Origin: Rhizobium giardinii bv. giardinii H152
Lineage (GTDB): Bacteria > Pseudomonadota > Alphaproteobacteria > Rhizobiales > Rhizobiaceae
DNA length: 64,000 nt
Direction of reading: 5' to 3'
Assembly: GCF_000379605.1 (NCBI RefSeq)
Contig: NZ_KB902578.1
Coordinates: forward strand, 470,291 to 534,290
Shown: one piece after another, positions 1 through 8,471 of the stretch
Layout: each line of letters starts with the position of its first letter
Numbering within the stretch: position 1 is the stretch's first letter
Made by a program: the position numbers and the translations under genes
The notes under the pieces: generated by a model
The model's input: the letters and a program-made list of their open reading frames with translations, nothing else
The model's database searches: none
Told to the model about the DNA's origin: nothing

Positions 1-168
1 CACACGCGCGGGAATGTCTGCCTTCAGTCCGACAGGTTTCTTGATCTCGGCCGCCCGGTCGATATAAGCCCAGCGCTCGGCAAACAGGCTCATCAACGCC
101 TTGTCCAGCCGGTCGATCTCGGCGCGGATATCCGCCATCGAGGTGCAATCTGCCGGACTTTTCTGCAT
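1..168 (-). CDS. Chorismate mutase, AroQ class (N-terminal part, runs off the window)
   Basis: The 56 codons in view read as the first helix of an AroQ-type chorismate mutase, with the stretch IRAEIDRLDKALMSLFAER followed by the conserved arrangement AAEIK. Proteins of this family convert chorismate to prephenate or act as isochorismate-pyruvate lyases; the part in view cannot tell these apart. The start at 168 is supported by GGAG seven bases upstream; an in-frame ATG at 138 is the alternative. The C-terminal part lies beyond the left edge. It is divergent from the glycan genes to its right and probably unrelated to them. Confidence 0.78.
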   Translation of the reverse strand, partial: MQKSPADCTSMADIRAEIDRLDKALMSLFAERWAYIDRAAEIKKPVGLKADIPARV

Positions 169-339
169 ATGGGGTCTCCGGGGTCATGTCTTGCGGGCCA
201 CTTGGGGCAGGCCGTTCTCGACGCTGCTTATCAAGCCATCCGGCTCCTGAAAAGCTGAAAACCCGATGCCGGGCCAAACGGTCGCGGGCAAGCCTCGCGA
301 AAGCCCTCGCCTCTAGTGTGCGGCAAACGGAGAAATTTC

Positions 340-1557
340 ATGTTCGCCCAGCCGAAACTGACGATTTGTGTGCCCTCGCGTAACCGCCAGCGGTATTTCC
401 AGGAAACGATCCGAAGCCTGCTGATGAATCTCAGAACGGATATCGAATATATCTTCGCCGATAATTCCGACGACCCTTCGATCATGAACAGCTTCATGGA
501 AGACGTTGTTGCCGATCCGCGCGTCAAATATCTCCCGTCGGGTGACCGGGTGTTTTCGATGGTGGACAACTGGGATCGCTGCGTCGAGGTGGCCACTGGC
601 GAATTCATCTGCATGATCGGCGACGATGACTACGTCGATGCCAATGTGGTGGACCTTATCAGCCGCTCGCAGGTGGAGCACAACGTCGTCGACGTATTCG
701 TCTGGAGCCGCCTAACCTACAACTGGCCCGGCAATCGTCCGAACCACTGCAACGTTTCCGCACCGCTTGGCACCGACGTGCATAGGCTGCCACGGGCGTG
801 GCTGTATCAGGAGTTCTTCTCTTGGAAAGGAAACACGGCGACCCCCAACATGGCCTTCGGCTTTTATCACGGCGCGGTCTCCAAGCGCGTGATGGACAAG
901 ATCAAGGCGAAGTTCGGTGGAAAGTACTGCGAATATCCGGTCGTCGATTTCGAGAACGTCTGCAAGGTGCTCGTGACGGCCGAGCATATGTTTTATTCGG
1001 AGCGCCCCTTCTCGGTTCTCGGCTCCTGCGCGGAAAGCAATTCGGCGAAAATCAAGCTGACCGACAAGGTCAAGGATCAGCACGCGGTTTTCATGATCGA
1101 GACCGGGCGCAACATTGATGAAGACCCGCACATGAAGCATTTCCCCTTTCCTTCGGCCTTGGGACTGGCCGCCTGCATCGCGCAGACGCAGCATTGGTTC
1201 CTGTCACAATACGGCTACAGCCCGATGGCGGGCTGGGAGGCAAATTTTGCCGAAGCCTGCGGCATGAGCTGTGGCATCATGGGAAGTCGTCAGGACTTCG
1301 ACAGGACTGTCGCAGGCTACCGTGCCGCTTTCGGGAAATGGAAGGGCGGAAAATATCTGAAACATTTCAAGCCAGTTGACTATGTCGAGCCAACGGGATC
1401 GCTGTTCTTCACCGGCGTTTCCAACAACCATCTCTATCTCGACGAGGAGATCGGCGGCGTAGAGACGCCGGCAGAACTTTACCATCTGGTCAATCAGATG
1501 CTGGAGCGTCAGGAAGCGCTGAACCTGAACTTCAACGAGCACTTCAAGTCCGCCTGA
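340..1557 (+). CDS. Family 2-like glycosyltransferase of a surface-glycan cluster
   Basis: A 405-residue protein whose N-terminus (LTICVPSRNR) and acidic motif GDDDY near residue 94 are those of GT-A fold family 2 glycosyltransferases, which move a sugar from a nucleotide donor using a metal held by the acidic motif. The 200-residue C-terminal part has no family I recognise but is shared with the minus-strand gene at 7035-8162 (compare FFSWKGN..TPNMAFGFYHGA with FFTWEGS..SPKMPFGLFHAA, and ETPAELYHLVNQML with QTPAEFYAIAKKMM). I chose ATG 340 rather than the upstream GTG at 316 because AACGGAG sits just ahead of it. It leads a four-gene plus-strand set. Sugar and acceptor are unknown. Confidence 0.8.
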   Translation: MFAQPKLTICVPSRNRQRYFQETIRSLLMNLRTDIEYIFADNSDDPSIMNSFMEDVVADPRVKYLPSGDRVFSMVDNWDRCVEVATGEFICMIGDDDYVDANVVDLISRSQVEHNVVDVFVWSRLTYNWPGNRPNHCNVSAPLGTDVHRLPRAWLYQEFFSWKGNTATPNMAFGFYHGAVSKRVMDKIKAKFGGKYCEYPVVDFENVCKVLVTAEHMFYSERPFSVLGSCAESNSAKIKLTDKVKDQHAVFMIETGRNIDEDPHMKHFPFPSALGLAACIAQTQHWFLSQYGYSPMAGWEANFAEACGMSCGIMGSRQDFDRTVAGYRAAFGKWKGGKYLKHFKPVDYVEPTGSLFFTGVSNNHLYLDEEIGGVETPAELYHLVNQMLERQEALNLNFNEHFKSA

Positions 1558-1640
1558 GGCCAGGCACGACCGGTTGGGAGATTTGCGGGAAGCCCCGCTC
1601 CACGGCAGACCTGGTACCGACAGCGAGAAGGATGCAAAGC

Positions 1641-2501
1641 ATGATTCAGAATGAAGTACTCATTCCCGCTTCGGCGAAGGAAGATTTCATCACCAAGGGC
1701 TATACGATGCTGCCGCAGTTCTACGATGCGCAGCGCGACGTCGCGCCGATCCAGGAAGGCATCCGCGTCATCCTGGAACTGATGTGCCGGAAATATAATG
1801 TCGATGCCCCGACGGACACGTCCTGGAATGCAATGACCAAGGCCTATCCGGCGCTGATCGCCAAGAACCGCGCCTGGGGGGGCGAGGTCTATGATGCCGT
1901 CAAGCAGATCCCGGCCTTCATGCAGCTTGTCACCAAGACGGTGAACCAGACGGTGTTCCAGCACATGCGCCCCGGCTCTATCCCCGGCATTGCCGCCGGC
2001 GGCTACGGCATCCGCATCGACAATCCGGGCGAGGAAAAGTTCCGAGCCCAGTGGCACCAGGAGTTTCCCGGCCAGCTTCGCAGCCTCGACGGTATCGTCT
2101 TCTGGACCCCGCTTCTGCCGGTGACGCCGGACATGGGACCGGTGCAGATTGCCGAGGGTTCGCATGCCGAGGGGCTGATCCCGGTCTATCGCGACGATGC
2201 GGGCCTCGGCAAGACCGGTGCCTATGCGCTCTTCATGGACAATTGCGATGCGCGGCTGGCGAAATACGAGACGGTGGCGCCGCTCACCCAGCCGGGCGAC
2301 CTCATCCTCATGGATTTCCTCACCATGCACCAGGGCGGGCACAATGTCTCGGCGATGCCGCGCTGGAGCGTCCAGTTCCGTTACTTCAATTTCGCCGATC
2401 CGCTCGGCACCCGCATCGGCTGGGTCGGCTCCTTTGCCGCCGGCGTCGATTTCAGCAAGGTGCTGCCCGAACTGGTAACGGATGGCGAGGTCGAGGCATG
2501 A
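1641..2501 (+). CDS. Phytanoyl-CoA dioxygenase (PhyH)-family Fe(II)/2-oxoglutarate oxygenase
   Basis: This 286-residue protein has the layout of the PhyH family: a proximal iron pair HQE at residues 139-141 (glutamate where most members have aspartate), a distal histidine in the segment MHQGGHN (residues 229-235), and a 2-oxoglutarate-binding arginine in RWSVQFRYF. Members hydroxylate small molecules; in a glycan cluster the likely substrate is a sugar or an acyl/amino substituent, which is inference. AGAAGG stands nine bases before ATG 1641, so this start is preferred over ATG 1632. Its stop overlaps the start of the next gene (ATGA), showing translational coupling. Confidence 0.8.
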   Translation: MIQNEVLIPASAKEDFITKGYTMLPQFYDAQRDVAPIQEGIRVILELMCRKYNVDAPTDTSWNAMTKAYPALIAKNRAWGGEVYDAVKQIPAFMQLVTKTVNQTVFQHMRPGSIPGIAAGGYGIRIDNPGEEKFRAQWHQEFPGQLRSLDGIVFWTPLLPVTPDMGPVQIAEGSHAEGLIPVYRDDAGLGKTGAYALFMDNCDARLAKYETVAPLTQPGDLILMDFLTMHQGGHNVSAMPRWSVQFRYFNFADPLGTRIGWVGSFAAGVDFSKVLPELVTDGEVEA

Positions 2502-3655
2502 CGACCTGCCGTGTCTGCGCATCGCCAATCGTAAAAGTCGCGTATGAAGCCTCGGCGCCCGCGCTGACCTCGATGATGGCCTTCATCGATATCCCAACTC
2601 TGGTTTTCGTCTGCGAGGATTGCGGCCACGCCCAATGCGCCGACCTGCCCGATATCGAGACGTTCTACGATACGACCTACCGGATTTCGCTCGAATCCGA
2701 CGATCACGACCAGATTTTTGCCGTGGCGGCGGATGGCAGCCCGATCTACCGCACCGATCATCAGGCGACGATCGGATTGCGCCTGATGGATCTGCCGCAG
2801 GGTGCTGCCATTCTCGACTATGGTGCCGGCAAGGCAACGACGCTGCGCAAGATGTGTGCGGCACGGCCGGACCTCAAGCCACATGTCTTCGACGTCAGCC
2901 GCGATTACATGCCGGCATGGACCGGCTGGGTTACGCCGGAAAATCAGTTGACCTATTCTGTCCCCGAAGCGTGGTCCGGGCGTTTCCAGGCGATCATCAG
3001 CCATTTCGTCATCGAACATGTCGCCGAGCCGGTTGCCTTTCTGAAGACGCTGCACGCGCTTCTAGCACCGGGCGGCCGCGTTCTTCTCTCGATGCCGGAT
3101 GTTGCCGCAAATCCCGGCGACATGACTGTCGCCGATCACCTCAATCATTTTAGCACCGCATCGCTGAAACGCGCGCTTGCCTTGTCGGGGTTTGCGCTGG
3201 AGACGATCGACAGCACGGCATTCCCCGGCGCGTTCTTCGCGGTCGCCATGCGGTCCGAAGCACCGGTGGTGATTGAGGAAGATCGCGGGGAAATAACGGC
3301 GGCGGCCGACAAGGCCAAGGAGATCTGCGCCTTCTGGAAACAGGCCACGAAAAAGCTCGATGGCGCGGCAAGGCAGTTTTCCGGCAAGCGCGCTGCCGTA
3401 TACGGCTCCGGCTTCTACGGCAGCTGGATCTGCAGCCGCATCGAGGCGAATGTCGACTTCAGGGTCTTTCTCGACCAGAACCCGAAACTGCAGGGATCGA
3501 CGCATTTCAATCGCCCCGTCCTTTCACCGGCGAATCTCGACGAAGACGTCGATGTCGTCTTCGTCGGGCTCAATCCGCTGAAGGCTCGCGCGGCAATTGC
3601 AGGGCAGGCTGCGCTGCACCGGCCCGGACTGGAACTTGTCTGGATCGAGGGCTGA
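2498..3655 (+). CDS. Class I SAM methyltransferase with N-terminal zinc-finger region (sugar C-methyltransferase type)
   Basis: 385 residues in three parts. The N-terminus has Cys4, Cys7, Cys39 and Cys42, as in the putative zinc-binding domain of sugar C-methyltransferases such as those for branched deoxysugars. A Rossmann SAM domain follows, with motif I ILDYGAGKA near residue 105 and a motif-IV-like segment ISHFVIEHV. The C-terminal third (AAVYGSGFYGSWI, then FLDQNPKLQG) resembles the NAD-like fold ending such enzymes. It would methylate a keto-sugar nucleotide made in the same cluster. The start overlaps the stop of the dioxygenase gene by ATGA. Family membership is well supported; the substrate is not known. 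Confidence 0.8.
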   Translation: MTTCRVCASPIVKVAYEASAPALTSMMAFIDIPTLVFVCEDCGHAQCADLPDIETFYDTTYRISLESDDHDQIFAVAADGSPIYRTDHQATIGLRLMDLPQGAAILDYGAGKATTLRKMCAARPDLKPHVFDVSRDYMPAWTGWVTPENQLTYSVPEAWSGRFQAIISHFVIEHVAEPVAFLKTLHALLAPGGRVLLSMPDVAANPGDMTVADHLNHFSTASLKRALALSGFALETIDSTAFPGAFFAVAMRSEAPVVIEEDRGEITAAADKAKEICAFWKQATKKLDGAARQFSGKRAAVYGSGFYGSWICSRIEANVDFRVFLDQNPKLQGSTHFNRPVLSPANLDEDVDVVFVGLNPLKARAAIAGQAALHRPGLELVWIEG

Positions 3656-3772
3656 CGACAGGCAGTAGCCAGCCTCGGGAAAGGCTCCGCCTGTAGTTTC
3701 GATCCTTCTAATGTCCGCAGAGAGGCGCCCGTGGCGGTGCTTGCGCGGCCTTTGGCAACGCTTGAATGGATC

Positions 3773-4489
3773 ATGAGCCGCAATATCGTCATCTCGCAAT
3801 CGATGTACTTTCCCTGGGTGGGCCTGCTTGAGCAGATCCGGCTCGCGGATGTCTTCGTGCACTATGACGACGTGCAGTATTCCAAGGGCAGCTTCAGCAA
3901 CCGGGTCCAGGTCAAGGGTGTCAACGGCGTCAACTGGATGACGCTGCCGCTGCGCGACTACCATTTCGGCCAGCGCATTGACGAGGTCATGCTGGACGAC
4001 AGGACCGACTGGCGCGGCAAGCATCGGGAAATCCTGCGACAAGCCTATCTGAAAGCGCCCTTCCGCGACGAAATGCTGGCGCTGGTGGACCGCGTCTTTA
4101 CCCAGGCAGCGGCAACGGTCGCCGATATCTCGCGCCAGTCCATGCTCGCGCTTGCCGCCTATTTCGGCCTCGATCGTCCAACTTTCGTCTGTTCGACCTC
4201 TTTGCCCGTCCCGGGCTCAAGCAGCGAGCGTGTCTGCGAAATCGTTTCGCATCTAGAGGGCACGGTCTACATTACCGGCCATGGTGCACGGAATTATCTG
4301 AACCATGCCCTGTTCGAAGAGAAGGGCATTTCCGTCGAATACATGCAGTATGAGCGGACACCCTACCCGCAATTGAACGGCGACTTCACTCCCTATGTGA
4401 CCGCGTTGGACCTGGTGGCCAATTGTGGTGTTGGGGGCGCACGAATGATCCATTCGGGGACGATCGGTTGGAAAGAGTTCATCCAGTAA
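3773..4489 (+). CDS. WbqC-family protein
   Basis: This 238-residue protein matches the WbqC family found in O-antigen and other glycan loci, with the hallmark N-terminal pattern ISQSMYFPWVGLLEQI and the segment YDDVQYSKGSFSNR. The biochemical role of the family is not well established; it is usually found beside sugar aminotransferases and N-acyl transferases, as here. ATG 3773 places the family motif at residue 7 and is preferred; GTG 3731 has a better ribosome site (GAGAGG) and would add 14 residues. It is the last gene of the plus-strand set and faces the minus-strand glycan genes. Confidence 0.85.
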   Translation: MSRNIVISQSMYFPWVGLLEQIRLADVFVHYDDVQYSKGSFSNRVQVKGVNGVNWMTLPLRDYHFGQRIDEVMLDDRTDWRGKHREILRQAYLKAPFRDEMLALVDRVFTQAAATVADISRQSMLALAAYFGLDRPTFVCSTSLPVPGSSSERVCEIVSHLEGTVYITGHGARNYLNHALFEEKGISVEYMQYERTPYPQLNGDFTPYVTALDLVANCGVGGARMIHSGTIGWKEFIQ

Positions 4490-4540
4490 GTGCAAGTCTG
4501 CTGAGGCAAGTATTTGGGAGGTTAACGGGTCTCATGCCCG

Positions 4541-5080
4541 CTATCCAATCAGAAGCCGCTCCAACAGCAGGACATTGTGTGTTTCGCCGTCGCGATCGCG
4601 GAAATGGTTTTCCAGGATGCCGACGAGCCGAAATCCGGCTGCGCGGTAGACCTTGAGCGCGACAAGATTGTCTTCCCGGACTTCCAGCAGAAGCTTTGAC
4701 AAACCCAACTCGTCGGATGCAAGCTTCATCAAAAGTGCCACGGTGGCATGGCCGCCCCCGCGTCCGCGTGCGCCGCCTAACAGGGCGAGCCCGCCATAGC
4801 CGTGACGATTGCGGCGGTGAATCTGGCTGACTTGAACAAACCCAAGAGCCTCATGGGTCGTGGCGTCAGCGACAACCCGGAATGCGCCGTCGCTGCGCCG
4901 CCGCTCGATCCAGCTTTTCACCGCATTGTCGTCGGTCGCATCCGGGATCGCCATCAGCATCGCCTGGATCGTGGGATCTCGGCGAATGCTGGCGAGTACA
5001 TCGAAGTCGGTATCCAGTGGCTGGCGAAGCACGATAAGATCGTCGCTACCCGCTGGCCTCCCGATCATTTGCGGATGCAT
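4541..5080 (-). CDS. GNAT-family N-acetyltransferase (RimJ/RimL-like)
   Basis: A 179-residue acetyltransferase with a GNAT acetyl-CoA-binding loop (RGRGGGHA) and the typical C-terminal run LLLEVREDNLVALKVYRAAGF followed by a beta strand. Such proteins in glycan clusters usually acetylate the amine installed by a DegT aminotransferase, and that gene lies two positions upstream in the same operon, so N-acylation of an amino sugar is the best guess. Its start codon lies inside the end of the CmcI-like gene (16-base overlap). The start at 5080 has GGGGG nine bases ahead; ATG 5068 is an alternative. Confidence 0.8.
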   Translation of the reverse strand: MHPQMIGRPAGSDDLIVLRQPLDTDFDVLASIRRDPTIQAMLMAIPDATDDNAVKSWIERRRSDGAFRVVADATTHEALGFVQVSQIHRRNRHGYGGLALLGGARGRGGGHATVALLMKLASDELGLSKLLLEVREDNLVALKVYRAAGFRLVGILENHFRDRDGETHNVLLLERLLIG

Positions 5081-5817
5081 CGCACGTATCCCCCAGGGGA
5101 ACTGGAGAAGACCAATTTGCCATTGATGACATCATCAGGCTGGAAGCGGTCGGTTTCGCCAAGATACGTATTCAATGCGGTGAGTGGCTCGTCACCGGGA
5201 TGCCAGATCTTGGAGCGCTTCGTCGGTGTTTGCGCCGCTTCCACACGCCCGAGCAGTGTGTCGGCAACGACGAGGAACTGCCCCTCGGTCACCAGCGGGC
5301 CGTAGTGGCGCAGCTCGTCGAGCACGTGATCGCGGCTGTGATCGCTGTCGAGAACGACCATGACGGAGGCGCCTGGGGGAATGGAAGCCTTCACCTTTGT
5401 CAGCGTTTCAGCCGCGGTCGACGGACCTTCGATCAGTTCGATCAACGGCGACATCGGGTGTGTTTCGATTGCCTCGCGATTATGGGCGCGGATTTCGATA
5501 TCGACACCGACCACCTTGCCCTTGCCGATCAGCTGCAGCATGGCCGCCATCATGATCATCGAGCCGCCGCGTGCGACGCCGGTTTCGATGATGACGTCCG
5601 GTTTCGTTGCCCAGATGACTTCCTGCGTCGCCATGACGTCGGCCGGCATCTGGATGATCGGCACGCCGAGAAAGGACCAGAGATAGGAATAGTCGTATTT
5701 GTCGAGCGCAACGATGGTCTCGACGGACTGGCGAAATGCGTCGTTGTCCCTGCCAAGCGCCAGGCACATTTCCTGCTTGTGCGCTTCGAATTCCTGGCGA
5801 TCGTCTTTGACTGTCAT
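5065..5817 (-). CDS. CmcI-like (cephalosporin hydroxylase family) SAM-dependent protein
   Basis: A 250-residue member of the CmcI family, named after an enzyme of cephamycin synthesis but structurally a SAM-dependent methyltransferase. Visible motifs are the binding loop ETGVARGGSMIMMAAML near residue 80, the acidic GVDIEIRAHNR that follows, and VVLDSDHSRDHV near residue 160. Relatives in polysaccharide loci are usually O-methyltransferases of sugars. It sits between the DegT aminotransferase (69-base gap) and the acetyltransferase (16-base overlap) in a minus-strand operon. O-methylation of the nascent sugar is inference. Confidence 0.8.
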   Translation of the reverse strand: MTVKDDRQEFEAHKQEMCLALGRDNDAFRQSVETIVALDKYDYSYLWSFLGVPIIQMPADVMATQEVIWATKPDVIIETGVARGGSMIMMAAMLQLIGKGKVVGVDIEIRAHNREAIETHPMSPLIELIEGPSTAAETLTKVKASIPPGASVMVVLDSDHSRDHVLDELRHYGPLVTEGQFLVVADTLLGRVEAAQTPTKRSKIWHPGDEPLTALNTYLGETDRFQPDDVINGKLVFSSSPGGYVRCIRK

Positions 5818-5886
5818 GTGATGGTGCGCCTTTGTCTTTCGGGATGGCGTTTCGCCGGTGGATGCGGCGGGCTAAGCGCCGTTGTT

Positions 5887-7038
5887 TCAAGCGGATTTCG
5901 CCAGGGGCGGTTCGCCGGCACGGCTGTCGATCAGACTGAGGATTACATCGGTCACGCGGCCGATCTCGTCCTCGGTCATATCGTGATAGCTCGGCAGATT
6001 GATGGCGCGTTCCGGGATGTCCCAGGCGTTCCGGTTACCGCGTTTTTCGGCGAACATCGGCAAGCTGGACAGCGGATGGAAGAAGATGCGGGCGTCTATA
6101 TCGGCTTCGCTGAAAGCCTGCCGCAGCATGTCGCGGGTAATGCCCATGTCGCGGTCGAAGACCGCGGTCGGCATCCAGGCACCGTTCACCGTGCCCGCTG
6201 TCTCGGGGTTCAGGCTGATGCCGTGACAGGCTGCGAGCTTCCCGGCATAGCTTGCCAGGATTTCCCGTTTACGGGCAATGAGGCCTTCAATGCGCTCCAG
6301 CTGGCCGTAGCCGAGAGCAGCCTGGATGTTGGACATCTTGTACTTGAAGCCGAGTTCGTCGGGCCAGAACTGCTTCATCTGGCCACGGGCCCGGCCGTGA
6401 TTGCTGAGCGTCAGGACCTTTTCGAAGAGACCGGTGTCGCTTGTGACGAACATGCCGCCTTCGCCGGTTGTCAGCGTCTTGGTGCCGTGAAACGAGAAGG
6501 TGCCGAATAGGCCCATCGATCCGGCGCGGCGATCGTGCCAGACCGAGCCGATCGCTTCGGCGGCATCCTCGATAATCGGGATGCCGTGGCGGCGGCCGAT
6601 ATCGAGCAGGCGGTCCATGTCGCAGAGGTTGCCGTAAATATGGGTAGCGATGATCGCCTTGGTCTTGGACGTGACATGGCGTTCCGCATCTGCCGGATCG
6701 ATACACCAGCTGTCGGCCAGGATATCGACGAAAACCGGCGTTGCGCCGAGATGAACGATGGGTGCTGCCGTGGCGATCCAGTTGGTGTCGGCGAGGATCA
6801 CCTGGTCGCCCGGGCCGATGCCGAGAGCTGCAAGGCCCATATGCATGGCACCGGTGCAGCTCGACGTGGCGATCGCGTGGCTGACATTGAGATGCTTGCG
6901 AAAGCCGTCTTCGAACCGGACGATATAGTCATAGCAGCGATCGCCCCAGCCGTTGGCGGCTGCGTCGGCAGCGTAGGCGACCTCAAGCTCGGTGATCGAG
7001 GGCTTGGTGTAGCAAATTCTCGGTTTCTTAGTGCTCAT
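5887..7038 (-). CDS. DegT/DnrJ/EryC1/StrS-family sugar aminotransferase
   Basis: The 383-residue protein is a PLP-dependent nucleotide-sugar aminotransferase. It has the early segment SSCTGAMHMGLAALGIGPGD, the aspartate motif IIEDAAEAIGS, and the Schiff-base lysine in SFHGTKTLTTGEGG (about Lys187). The closest architecture I recognise is the perosamine-synthase type, which aminates a 4-keto sugar. Its start overlaps the stop of the upstream glycosyltransferase-like gene by four bases (ATGA). With the acetyltransferase and CmcI-like genes downstream it suggests a 4-amino, N-acylated, possibly O-methylated sugar. No 4,6-dehydratase gene lies in the window, so the keto-sugar must come from elsewhere. 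Confidence 0.9.
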   Translation of the reverse strand: MSTKKPRICYTKPSITELEVAYAADAAANGWGDRCYDYIVRFEDGFRKHLNVSHAIATSSCTGAMHMGLAALGIGPGDQVILADTNWIATAAPIVHLGATPVFVDILADSWCIDPADAERHVTSKTKAIIATHIYGNLCDMDRLLDIGRRHGIPIIEDAAEAIGSVWHDRRAGSMGLFGTFSFHGTKTLTTGEGGMFVTSDTGLFEKVLTLSNHGRARGQMKQFWPDELGFKYKMSNIQAALGYGQLERIEGLIARKREILASYAGKLAACHGISLNPETAGTVNGAWMPTAVFDRDMGITRDMLRQAFSEADIDARIFFHPLSSLPMFAEKRGNRNAWDIPERAINLPSYHDMTEDEIGRVTDVILSLIDSRAGEPPLAKSA

Positions 7039-8162
7039 GCAGCTTTGCCGTCTTTGTCGCGCAAAGCGCCACCGCAGATCAGACCGATGGGAGCCATCAT
7101 CTTCTTGGCGATCGCGTAGAATTCTGCCGGTGTCTGGGCTCCGCCAACGAAGCGGTCAATCAGCAGCGCGCCGTTATGCAGGCCGCGCCGTGTATCCTTT
7201 GCCCGCACTTCGTGGAATTCCGGACGAAAGAGCGGCGCCAGATGGCCGCCCTCGAACTCCGTCAGCGCAGCGAAATAGGCATTGCCCTTGTTCGTGTAGG
7301 AAGCCCGGTCGGTCTCCATCATGCAATCGATCACCAGTGCCCGCACGAATGCCTGGCCGCCGCCGGTCCAAGGGGTACCGAGTTCGCGCAACACATGAAA
7401 CTGCGCTTCGGCCACGGCACCGGTGAGGCCAAGGCCGGCATGAAACGGGAAGTTCCAGGGGTGCAGCGGAGGTCGGGGGATGAAAGGCGTCGTGCTGATC
7501 ACCGACATCGGCCTGGCGCTGAAGGCCAGCTCGTTGGCGAACAGCAGGACTTTGGCAGCCCATTCATATTGCGGCACCGGCGTGGACCAGTCCTGCGGTT
7601 CGGGCTGCTGCAGGATGGTATCCACCAGCGGGCGGCGAATGGCGGCGTGAAAGAGGCCGAACGGCATCTTCGGGCTGTTCAGGCTGCCTTCCCAGGTGAA
7701 GAAAGCCTTCAGCATAGCCGTCTTGTCGAGGGTACTGATGTGATAGCTTGTCGGGATCGCGACCGAGCTCGCCTTGCCCGGTTCCGCATGGGGATCGATC
7801 TGAAAGGCGTTCCAGGCAAGAGCATCCGTGCCCGGCGAGCTTGTTTCGAGAAAGGTGACCATGACGGACAGGTCGCTTTCGAGCATATCGCCGGGATTGA
7901 CCAGCGTCACCCAGTCGCCCGCCGTCGCAGCGACCGCGTGGCGCCACAGAAGCTGGCGGGTCGTCTCTCGACCCGTATCGGCGATCCTGACGCGTCCATC
8001 GCTGGCCACCGCGCCGAGAAGCGCATCGGAAAGCGCAATATCCGCCGGTTTTGCCAGGACGATTTCAATGTCCGCGCTGCGATTTTCCAGAATGGCGGTC
8101 ACGAGCGGCAGGGCATCCTGCGCGGCGGTTTCCACGGGGATGCAGATTGAGAGTTTGGTCAT
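7035..8162 (-). CDS. Glycosyltransferase-like protein, homologue of the 340-1557 protein, acidic motif altered
   Basis: This 375-residue protein has a family 2-like N-terminus (MTKLSICIPVE) and, over its C-terminal two thirds, clear similarity to the protein at 340-1557: FFTWEGSLNSPKMPFGLFHAA against FFSWKGNTATPNMAFGFYHGA, then an equivalent ending QTPAEFYAIAKKMM. Where the partner has GDDDY, this copy has VNPGDMLESD, so the metal-binding DxD is not preserved. It may use another donor, act as a non-catalytic partner, or be losing function. GAGG eight bases before ATG 8162 sets the start; longer frames reach 8243 without a better site. It leads the minus-strand glycan operon. Confidence 0.72.
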   Translation of the reverse strand: MTKLSICIPVETAAQDALPLVTAILENRSADIEIVLAKPADIALSDALLGAVASDGRVRIADTGRETTRQLLWRHAVAATAGDWVTLVNPGDMLESDLSVMVTFLETSSPGTDALAWNAFQIDPHAEPGKASSVAIPTSYHISTLDKTAMLKAFFTWEGSLNSPKMPFGLFHAAIRRPLVDTILQQPEPQDWSTPVPQYEWAAKVLLFANELAFSARPMSVISTTPFIPRPPLHPWNFPFHAGLGLTGAVAEAQFHVLRELGTPWTGGGQAFVRALVIDCMMETDRASYTNKGNAYFAALTEFEGGHLAPLFRPEFHEVRAKDTRRGLHNGALLIDRFVGGAQTPAEFYAIAKKMMAPIGLICGGALRDKDGKAA

Positions 8163-8357
8163 GGCTTGCCTCGTGCCTGTGGCGGTCCGTGCCGGACTGC
8201 CGCCGCGAGCAGCCAATCCGGAAATGGTCACATCAGCAGGCAAGTGACTTCTGCGCGGAGGAGGGTGCGGTCCTGTCTCCCGCTGGAAGCCATTGCCTGC
8301 TGACGTGTGATCGAGAGGTAGCGCAGGAAACTTGAGCGAGGCTTTGCAGTCGGCGCC

Positions 8358-8471
8358 TCACGCGCCGAGCGTGAGCTTGATGGCGAAGCCGACGATGCTG
8401 ACCGTGGCGACGCCGAGCAGCCAGAGGCCGACGAACCACAGCAGTTTTTTCGGCAGGCCGTTCTCGGTCAT
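8358..8471 (-). CDS. Cyd operon small membrane protein (DUF2474 / CydX-like), 37 aa
   Basis: A 37-codon frame begins at an ATG sharing one base with the cydB stop (TGATG), a strong sign of coupling. The product starts MTENGLPKKLLWF and is one hydrophobic helix, ending KLTLGA. Small single-helix proteins at this place in cytochrome bd-type operons (CydX, CydS or DUF2474 proteins) stabilise the oxidase. By position and size this is the DUF2474 type. Function is inferred from position. Confidence 0.75.
   Translation of the reverse strand: MTENGLPKKLLWFVGLWLLGVATVSIVGFAIKLTLGA

Noticed and set aside
2051-2497. Longer N-terminus for the methyltransferase reaching 2051
   Set aside because: The extra 149 residues overlap the dioxygenase gene in another frame; the ATGA junction and the zinc-finger cysteines at the start favour 2498.
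5200-6510. Plus-strand open frame of 436 codons
   Set aside because: Lies opposite the CmcI-like and DegT genes, has no domain pattern and repeats the antisense composition seen elsewhere.
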